DNA of 38,825 nucleotides from Gomphosphaeria aponina SAG 52.96 = DSM 107014 (GTDB taxonomy: Bacteria; Cyanobacteriota; Cyanobacteriia; Cyanobacteriales; Gomphosphaeriaceae), in contig JADQBC010000020.1 of assembly GCA_016903655.1 (NCBI GenBank), positions 1-38,825 of the forward strand, in the 5' to 3' direction. The notes under the pieces are model-generated. The model did no database searches. It was not told the DNA's origin and worked only from the letters and a program-made list of their open reading frames with translations. This document shows, one piece after another, positions 33,021 to 38,825 of this stretch. Made by a program: the position numbers and the translations under genes. How positions within the stretch are numbered: the stretch's first letter is position 1; the number at the start of each line of letters is the position of its first letter.

Positions 33021-33349
33021 AGCTGGATAGGATACGGCTGATAATTGAAAATATATTGAGCGAATATGCTCAAGTTCCTTATGCTTATGGGAATATTAAG
33101 ACGGAAATAGTTTTTGATCGCACCAACGATCGTTATTTATTGGTAAATGTAGGTTGGGATTTAGAAAGAAGAATTCATGGTTGTCTTATTCATATTGACA
33201 TAATAGAAGATAAAATTTGGATTCAAAGGGATGGCACAGAAGAAGGAATTGCAGATGAATTAGAAAAAGCGGGGATTCCTAAAGATAAAATAGTTTTGGG
33301 TTTTCGTCCCCCTGAAGTAAGGCAATATACAGGGTATGCTGTGGCGTAA
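33008..33349 (+). CDS. xisI: XisI family protein (fdxN element excision controlling factor)
   Basis: A 113-residue, apparently intact XisI family protein: MDTLKLDRIRLIIENILSEYAQ, FDRTNDRYLLVNVGWD, RIHGCLIHIDIIEDKIWIQRDGTEEGIADELE and the C-terminal IVLGFRPPEVRQYTGYAVA. In Anabaena XisI and XisH help excise the fdxN element together with the recombinase XisF, but xisHI pairs are widespread in cyanobacteria without that element, and their function there is unclear. Its start overlaps the end of the broken xisH by 13 bases, as in intact pairs; GGAGG at 32993 is its ribosome binding site. No xisF-type recombinase is in the window. Confidence 0.93.
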   Translation: MDTLKLDRIRLIIENILSEYAQVPYAYGNIKTEIVFDRTNDRYLLVNVGWDLERRIHGCLIHIDIIEDKIWIQRDGTEEGIADELEKAGIPKDKIVLGFRPPEVRQYTGYAVA

Positions 33350-33354
33350 GAGCG

Positions 33355-34791
33355 ATGGATAATCTTCCAGAAAAAACAAGGAAAATATTAGCAGATATCC
33401 GCGCACCTCAAAAGTTTAAACTATTCCACCTGTCAGGTTGGCAATGGAAATGGGGGTTAGTTTTACTGTTTAGTGATACATTGGCATTGGCGATCGCTTG
33501 GCAATTTGCTCGTTACCTCAATAAATTTTACTCCCCTATTCCCCCCCAATTAGTTTGGTGGGTGTGGTTAGGTATTCCTAGTTTATTTTGGGTATTTGCT
33601 GCATTAACTATTATTTTTTTCGCCTATGGCGCAATGTATAATACTGCTGGAAGTCAAAACTATGTTCGCGCAGCAAAATTAGTAACTTTAGTTTATTTAT
33701 TATCCCTGGTATTGGGATATTTTTATAACCCCAAAATAGATCCACCACGAAGTCTTTTTTTTACCGCTTGGTTTAGCAGTATTTTTATACTCATTGGTTT
33801 CAGATTATTTGTTGCTCTGCTCCGTAGTCAATTGCAGAAAAAATACGAAATTGCAGTATTTTTAATTGCTCCAGCCAATCGCATCAGAAAATTAACAGAA
33901 GTTGTAGAGCGGCGCTCCCATTATAAAATTGTAGGTGCAGCCCTAGGGAGTATGGCAAACTCACCGAGCACTTACAAGGCAATTTTAGACTCTGGTGCAG
34001 TAGAGGTACTCGCCGCCGAATTACCCAGAAGCGAATTAGCATCAAGTCTTTATTGGGAATTACGACGCACTGGCATTTCCCTGCGGTTAATTCCTTCGAG
34101 CGTAGAAATGCTCCATCGTCGAGGAGTACCAGAGATATTTGCAGGATTACCGACCCTGCGCGTAGAAACTCCCTTACTTATCGGTTGGGACTACCGTTTG
34201 AAACGCTGGTTAGATCTGATTGCCGCATTTTTAGGAGTAATAGTACTTGCGCCTTTATTTGTGGGAGTAGCGATCGCCATTAAACTCACTTCTCCTGGTG
34301 CAGTATTTTTCCGTCAAGAGCGGATGGGTTTACACGGAAAAGTCTTCCACGTCTGGAAATTCCGCACAATGGTAGTTAACGCTGAAGCACTGCAACAAGA
34401 ATTAGAATCACAAAATCAAACCAAAGATGGAGTAATGTTCAAAATCAAACATGACCCCCGCATTACTCCAGTTGGTAACTTTCTCCGTCGTACCAGTATT
34501 GACGAACTCCCCCAATTATTTAACGTTTTGCTCGGTCAAATGAGTTTAGTGGGTCCGCGTCCTCTTCCCCTGCGAGATATAGAACATTTCCAGTCGTGGC
34601 ACCATATCCGCCATCAAGTACTCCCAGGTATAACTGGTTTATGGCAGATTTCTGGGCGTTCTGATATTGAAGACTTTGATGATGCTGCCCGTCTTGACCT
34701 TTATTATATTGATAATTGGTCTTTAAATCTTGACTTAGATATCTTAGTAGAAACCGTCAGAATTGTTTTATTTGGCAAAGGAGCATATTAA
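33355..34791 (+). CDS. polyprenyl glycosylphosphotransferase for exopolysaccharide synthesis
   Basis: A 478-residue membrane enzyme of the WbaP/WcaJ type, which loads the first sugar-1-phosphate onto undecaprenyl phosphate and starts an exopolysaccharide repeat unit. The N-terminal half has about four hydrophobic spans (residues 30-150) and a Rossmann-like middle. The C-terminal catalytic domain shows RWLDLIAAFLGVIVLAPLFVGVAIAIKLTSPG, RQERMGLHGKVFHVWKFRTM, RRTSIDELPQLFNVLLGQMSLVGPRP and PGITGLWQISGRSDI. The gene begins five bases after xisI. The WecG-type enzyme two genes upstream likely acts next on the lipid-linked sugar. Confidence 0.95.
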   Translation: MDNLPEKTRKILADIRAPQKFKLFHLSGWQWKWGLVLLFSDTLALAIAWQFARYLNKFYSPIPPQLVWWVWLGIPSLFWVFAALTIIFFAYGAMYNTAGSQNYVRAAKLVTLVYLLSLVLGYFYNPKIDPPRSLFFTAWFSSIFILIGFRLFVALLRSQLQKKYEIAVFLIAPANRIRKLTEVVERRSHYKIVGAALGSMANSPSTYKAILDSGAVEVLAAELPRSELASSLYWELRRTGISLRLIPSSVEMLHRRGVPEIFAGLPTLRVETPLLIGWDYRLKRWLDLIAAFLGVIVLAPLFVGVAIAIKLTSPGAVFFRQERMGLHGKVFHVWKFRTMVVNAEALQQELESQNQTKDGVMFKIKHDPRITPVGNFLRRTSIDELPQLFNVLLGQMSLVGPRPLPLRDIEHFQSWHHIRHQVLPGITGLWQISGRSDIEDFDDAARLDLYYIDNWSLNLDLDILVETVRIVLFGKGAY

Positions 34792-34879
34792 TAAAGATGA
34801 TTAAACAATTGGCACAATAATGGTATAGTGGGGTTTTTCAATTTGTGTCACCATCAACCTTTTTTCCTAAAGTTTTAGT

Positions 34880-34915
34880 AGGGTGCGTTATAGCCAGCCG
34901 TAACGCACCGAAGTT
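34880..34915. repeat. GGTGCGTTA/TAACGCACC palindrome
   Basis: AGGGTGCGTTA and TAACGCACC are inverses around ATAGCCAGCCG. The same TAACGCACC motif is present at about 14583 and (decayed) at 15462. Intergenic between convergent genes, where it might also block readthrough, but no T-run follows. Confidence 0.5.
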
Positions 34916-34940
34916 ATCTGAGTTAGCTTTTTTTGACCTA

Positions 34941-37517
34941 TCAATTCAACCAAGGACTAACATCAACGGCTAACTTTTGACCCAACTTTAATAAGGGGCG
35001 AATTTGAGTTAAATCCCAACGACAGACGCAATGACCATTACCATTTACTTCCAAACAATCTGGCACAATGCGATTGTGCAGGCATTTATAATACATTTCC
35101 TGAGCTCGGTCGAGAGATAAACCCAAATTGAGGTTATTTCCCACATTAATTATTTGCTCCAACCGTTGCACATCTGCTTCTAAATTAGTTGGGTCACCAT
35201 CATGTAAAATATGCCAGAGAGAACGGAGAATAAGTTGTTCTAAGGTTTTCTTGGCTTCAGGAATTTTTAATTGACAGCGGAGATGGTTAGCTTCAGCAGC
35301 GATCGCCTCTAATTCAGCCAAATGTTTTTCCATTTCTTCTGAGTTTCCTGTTGAATCTTGCAGCGCTGCAATTTTCATTAAACAACGGTGAGACAAAGCT
35401 ACCTCAGCCGCTACTTGCAACTCTTGGGGTACTGGTAACTCATCCCGTTGAAAAGCCACCAAAACACTATAATTATCCCGATAAACCTGGGTATAAAGTT
35501 GGTCTAAACGCTTCTTAGTTTCTTCTGTTAACTGCTGAATAATGCGGTGACGTTCCTCAGCAAATAAATGTTGTAAATCAAAAGACTGATCGCCAAACAA
35601 TTGAGTCATCACCAGAATCATTTTTGCTGCACTTGCTTGTTTTAGCGCCTCAAATAACTTCTCTTTTAAATCAGCATAAGCCAAACGACCAGCGAAAGGT
35701 TCAATACAGCAGTGGAAGTCCCAACCCCCCAAATGCAAAACAGCAAAGACAAAATGATTACTTTCCCAAGTTATTTCCGAAACCAAACGCACCTGACCAA
35801 CTGCTAAAGAAAGAGCCCCAATATTTTGTTTTTGATAATCTAATTGTTGGGCATTATAACAGTAAACTTGGTGGTCAGTGGGATAAGTAGTAAACAGAGA
35901 ACTTATGGCATAGTGAGCGGCTACTTGCTGAAAACTAATTTGGGAAGAGACCACCAAATGGCGATATACTGCCGCACCATTCCCAAAGAACTCCACATTA
36001 CTTGGAGCTACAGTAAGACGACGGAGGAACTCTTCTTCTAACTGTACCCCAGCTACCTCTCCTGCCAATTCTAAAGCACGAGCTGCATAGCGCAAAATTT
36101 GCACCCCTTCTGGGCGAGAGATCTCCTCAAAAAACCAACCACAGCTAGTGTACATTAATAGAGAATGACGCTGCATTTCCAACAGACGCAGAGCATCTAT
36201 TTGTTCTGCTGGAGTCAGTTGGTGAGCTTGATGGCGACTGAGAAACTTATCAACCATTACAGCCGAGCGGTCTAAAACTACCGTGATATATTCATCCCGT
36301 GCTAACCAGGGGTCGCGGAAAAACTTGCGCCCGCTATCCTCATATATCTCAACCAATTGATCTCGCAACCAATTTAAAGTATTGCGTAGAGGTTTGCGCC
36401 ATTTTTGGTGCCAAAGCCCACCACCACCGCAACCACAATCATCTTGCCAACGATCTACTCCGTGGGAACAACTCCAGGCGGTTACGGGTTTGAGTTGCAC
36501 CTCCCAGGTTGGGGGGTTAATGCTGAGATAGTGAGCAAAATTAGTTACCGTCCAGCCCCGCTTGGCAAACTCTTCAGTCACAGCATAGGCGATACATTTT
36601 TCTGTTCCCCCCTTGTGATGGCCAAAGGTTTCCCCATCGGTAGCTACACTAATTAGCTGTGCAGGGCGATTATCCCCTCTTACTGCTTGTCCAATGCGGC
36701 CAACCAAATGATGACTACTACTCAAAACATCATCAAACCCCATATCCCTGGAGATAGGGCCATCATAGAAAAAGATATCAATATATCTTTCGTCGTCAAG
36801 GAAACAGCGATAGGGGCGAGTGGGATCAATTTGACCCCCTCCCACTTCATGCCATTCAGGCTCGGGGGTGGTTTCAGTGCGGAAGGGGCGACAGCGCTCT
36901 GCTTGGGAAGGGGCGAGGATAATAAATTTAATCCCCTCATCGATAAGAGCTTCGAGGGTGGGGGAATCGATCGCTGTTTCTGCTAACCACATCCCTTCTG
37001 GATCTCTTTGAAAACGAGAGCGGAAGTCTTCCTTCCCCCAACGGATTTGGGTGTACTTGTCTCTTTTGTTGGCGAGGGGGAGGATAATGTGGTTATAGAC
37101 TTGGGCGATCGCATTTCCATGACCATTGAGACGTACACAGCTTTTGCGATCGCCTTCGAGAATGCGTTGATACACTTCTATGTCATAACTTTGCAACCAT
37201 GACATGAGAGTTGCACCGAGATTAAAACTTAAATACTCAAAATTATTCACAATCCCCACCACTTCGCCCTGATTATTTAATATTCTGGCAAAAGCATTGG
37301 GGCGATAGCATTCATAATGAATACGTTCATTCCAGTCATGGAATGGAAAGGCGCTAGGTTGTCTTTCGATGGTATTTAAATAGGGGTTTTCCCTGGGGGG
37401 TTGGTAGAAGTGACCATGAACAGTCACATAGACACCCGAGGCAGTTTTGAGGCGATCAATTTTGCTCTGGGGCGCTTCCACTTTTGTAAGCATCATCTTT
37501 GTATCAGCAATAGTCAT
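34941..37517 (-). CDS. GH57-like glycoside hydrolase with DUF3536 domain
   Basis: An 858-residue protein of the GH57-related DUF3536 group. The N-terminal TIM-barrel-like domain has VTVHGHFYQPPRENPYL, IVNNFEYLSFNLGATLMSWL, GNAIAQVYNHIILPLA, GMWLAETAIDSPTLEALIDEGI (with the glutamate where the GH57 nucleophile region would lie) and SVATDGETFGHHKGGTEKCIAY (aspartate-glutamate of the acid region). The C-terminal half is helical DUF3536. GH57 enzymes act on alpha-glucans; a role in glycogen or storage-glucan metabolism is likely but not proven. The ORF start at 37598 is replaced by Met at 37517 (MTIADTKMML), which follows AGGAAAAAAATT; the extra 27 codons are a hairpin-forming leader. Confidence 0.9.
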   Translation of the reverse strand: MTIADTKMMLTKVEAPQSKIDRLKTASGVYVTVHGHFYQPPRENPYLNTIERQPSAFPFHDWNERIHYECYRPNAFARILNNQGEVVGIVNNFEYLSFNLGATLMSWLQSYDIEVYQRILEGDRKSCVRLNGHGNAIAQVYNHIILPLANKRDKYTQIRWGKEDFRSRFQRDPEGMWLAETAIDSPTLEALIDEGIKFIILAPSQAERCRPFRTETTPEPEWHEVGGGQIDPTRPYRCFLDDERYIDIFFYDGPISRDMGFDDVLSSSHHLVGRIGQAVRGDNRPAQLISVATDGETFGHHKGGTEKCIAYAVTEEFAKRGWTVTNFAHYLSINPPTWEVQLKPVTAWSCSHGVDRWQDDCGCGGGGLWHQKWRKPLRNTLNWLRDQLVEIYEDSGRKFFRDPWLARDEYITVVLDRSAVMVDKFLSRHQAHQLTPAEQIDALRLLEMQRHSLLMYTSCGWFFEEISRPEGVQILRYAARALELAGEVAGVQLEEEFLRRLTVAPSNVEFFGNGAAVYRHLVVSSQISFQQVAAHYAISSLFTTYPTDHQVYCYNAQQLDYQKQNIGALSLAVGQVRLVSEITWESNHFVFAVLHLGGWDFHCCIEPFAGRLAYADLKEKLFEALKQASAAKMILVMTQLFGDQSFDLQHLFAEERHRIIQQLTEETKKRLDQLYTQVYRDNYSVLVAFQRDELPVPQELQVAAEVALSHRCLMKIAALQDSTGNSEEMEKHLAELEAIAAEANHLRCQLKIPEAKKTLEQLILRSLWHILHDGDPTNLEADVQRLEQIINVGNNLNLGLSLDRAQEMYYKCLHNRIVPDCLEVNGNGHCVCRWDLTQIRPLLKLGQKLAVDVSPWLN

Positions 37518-37561
37518 AATTTTTTTCCTAAATTGTCTCAATTTGTTAACTTCCTTTTTAA

Positions 37562-37596
37562 GATGATGCTTGCCTTCGCAAGTGGCAAACATCATC
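37562..37596. repeat. hairpin in the GH57 gene leader
   Basis: GATGATGCTTGCC and GGCAAACATCATC can pair over 13 positions with one mismatch around a 9-base loop. It lies 45 bases upstream of the GH57 start on the transcribed strand and might affect translation. No known riboswitch is recognised. Confidence 0.4.
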
Positions 37597-37784
37597 AAAT
37601 CAAGGGTTTTGGCTTGTGGTTTAAACCTGATAACTGAGAGATTATGCAGTTATTCTTCTATTTAAACGCAATTTTTGTTGGCAGAGTTATTGCTCAAGAT
37701 CTTTAACAATTTCTTAAGAATTTGTGCAATAAGTTAAAATTTGATTAGGCAAGGTGGAAAATTAGCAAGCAGAGTGGAAAGTCT

Positions 37785-38609
37785 ATGTTAGAGAATACTC
37801 TAAAAGTAACTAAGGTTGCACTGCTCCCAACTCAAGCAGAACTTCCCTATGATGATGGAATACCGATGGAAAGTCAAAGACATAAAACCCAAATGGAGCT
37901 TCTAATTGATGTTATTTCAATTTGGTTAGAAGGAAGGTCAGATGGCTATGTAGGCGGCAATATGTTTGTCTATTATAGTTTAGAACAGGTGAAAAACAAA
38001 GACTGGAGTGGACCAGATTTTTTTGTGGTTTTAGGTGTCCCAAAAAAAGAACGTCTGAGTTGGGTAGTCTGGGAAGAAGGAAAAGTCCCTGATGTGGTGA
38101 TTGAGTTACTTTCTGAAAGTACTGCCTATACAGATAAAAATGAGAAAAAATTGATTTATCAAAATCAATTACAGGTCCCAGAATATTTCTGGTTTGATCC
38201 TTTTAATCCTCAGGATTTGGCAGGTTTTTCTTTACAAAATGCTAACTATCAACCCTTAGAATTTAATGAGCAAAATCAATTAATTAGTCGCGCTTTAAAT
38301 TTAGCTTTAGTGCGTTGGCCTGGGGAATATAAAGGAATAAATACAACTTGGCTACGCTGGGCTACTTCTTCGGGAGAATTATTACCCAATGCTGAAGAAA
38401 TTGCCTTACAAGAAAAACAACGGGCAGATGCAGAAAAACAACGGGCACAAGAGGAAAAACAACGGGCGGATGCAGAAAAACAACGGGCAGATCTGGCAGA
38501 ATCAAAGTTAAGGCAAACTGCACGTAACTTACTGCAAGAAGGAATGACTATTCAACAGGTAGCAAGTTTAACTGGTTTATCTGAAATGCAAATAAATCAA
38601 CTAAATTAA
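37785..38609 (+). CDS. Uma2 family (DUF820) endonuclease-like protein
   Basis: A 274-residue protein of the Uma2/DUF820 family, which has a PD-(D/E)XK nuclease-like fold and is present in many copies in cyanobacteria; the biological role is unknown. Core signals: VYYSLEQVKNKDWSGPDFFVVLGV (conserved PD), VWEEGKVPDVVIELLSEST (E of the ExK-like region), then KLIYQNQLQVPEYFWFDPF. The C-terminal tail is a charged coiled coil of repeated EKQRADAEKQRA units, ending in TIQQVASLTGLSEMQINQL, which resembles a helix-turn-helix often found in transposase-like (Rpn) proteins. Its first 113 bases and upstream region are duplicated at 38713. Confidence 0.9.
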   Translation: MLENTLKVTKVALLPTQAELPYDDGIPMESQRHKTQMELLIDVISIWLEGRSDGYVGGNMFVYYSLEQVKNKDWSGPDFFVVLGVPKKERLSWVVWEEGKVPDVVIELLSESTAYTDKNEKKLIYQNQLQVPEYFWFDPFNPQDLAGFSLQNANYQPLEFNEQNQLISRALNLALVRWPGEYKGINTTWLRWATSSGELLPNAEEIALQEKQRADAEKQRAQEEKQRADAEKQRADLAESKLRQTARNLLQEGMTIQQVASLTGLSEMQINQLN

Positions 38610-38712
38610 TCTTAGTCATTAGTCATTAGCCCTTATTTCTAATTTGTGCTAATGATGAGTGATTAAAAATTCAATTAGGCTGTGAAAAATTAGCAAGCAG
38701 AGTGGAAAGTCT

Positions 38713-38825
38713 ATGTTAGAGAATACTCTAAAAGTAACTAAGGTTGCACTGCTCCCAACTCAAGCAGAACTTCCCTATGATGATGGAATACCGATGGAAA
38801 GTCAAAGACATAAAACCCAAATGGA
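38713..38825 (+). CDS. second Uma2 family gene, 5' part (runs off window)
   Basis: From ATG at 38713 to the window edge the sequence is identical, base for base, to the first 113 bases of the gene at 37785. The preceding ~30 bases (AAATTAGCAAGCAGAGTGGA...) are also the same. A recent tandem duplication is the simplest explanation; how far it continues cannot be seen. An assembly artefact is possible. Confidence 0.85.
   Translation, partial: MLENTLKVTKVALLPTQAELPYDDGIPMESQRHKTQM

Noticed and set aside
37518-37598. 27-codon N-terminal extension MMMFATCEGKHH... of the GH57 protein
   Set aside because: It is formed by a hairpin in the leader; the downstream Met has a ribosome binding site and fits the family.

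Overview
The window comes from a cyanobacterium. It carries the photosystem II block rubA-ycf48-psbE-psbF-psbL-psbJ, a tRNA-Leu(CAG), GCGATCGC (HIP1) octamers scattered throughout, and a CCCCACT-type heptanucleotide tandem repeat of the kind known from filamentous cyanobacteria. Base composition is AT-rich. Abundant small palindromic repeats and decayed genes suggest a repeat-rich, probably filamentous genome; I cannot name the genus.

Layout. 1-840: the start of a TnpB-like transposon protein runs off the left edge, followed by a pterin-4a-carbinolamine dehydratase and an unusual small reading frame with a near-perfect Shine-Dalgarno sequence. 898-2292: cobyrinate a,c-diamide synthase (cobalamin synthesis). 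2370-5400: a decaying accessory island bounded by about 70 bp inverted repeats. It holds two sulfotransferase remnants, two antitoxin-like genes with no partner, a DUF29 gene, palindromic repeats and the heptamer array. 5399-7744: an RNA methyltransferase directly behind tRNA-Leu, then murA on the other strand. 7767-10063: the rubA-ycf48-psbEFLJ unit, with a recognisable promoter and terminator. 10227-13634: circularly permuted ATP-grasp, alpha-E and Anbu (proteasome-like) genes, with the transglutaminase often found in such loci absent here. 13663-15388: a secreted ParB-like protein and a CcdA-type thiol transporter. 15389-16203: nested palindromic/MITE-like elements.

16204-25389: a 1408-residue fusion (TIGR03032 + TPR + GT41 O-GlcNAc transferase-like + two GNAT domains) carrying in-frame repeat-encoded inserts. 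A candidate Fur-flanked small transcription unit lies between it and a large FG-GAP/cadherin/ELWxxDGT protein, and after that comes an internally deleted paralogue of the fusion gene. 25433-31615: GH10-like secreted glycosidase, Ski2-type helicase, acyl-CoA thioesterase. 31824-34791: exopolysaccharide genes (WecG/TagA-type glycosyltransferase, polyprenyl glycosylphosphotransferase) interrupted by a frameshifted xisH and an intact xisI. 34941-38825: a GH57/DUF3536 protein and a Uma2 gene whose 5' end is duplicated at the right edge.

The clearest functional units are the PSII cytochrome b559 operon with its assembly factors, the ATP-grasp/alpha-E/Anbu module and the exopolysaccharide pair. The most interesting unexplained signals are the palindromic repeats that encode protein segments inside a glycosyltransferase domain, the small ORF/structured element at 649-840, and the Fur-box-like inverted repeats at 20767-20887. 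All family assignments are from reading motifs; no database search was run.
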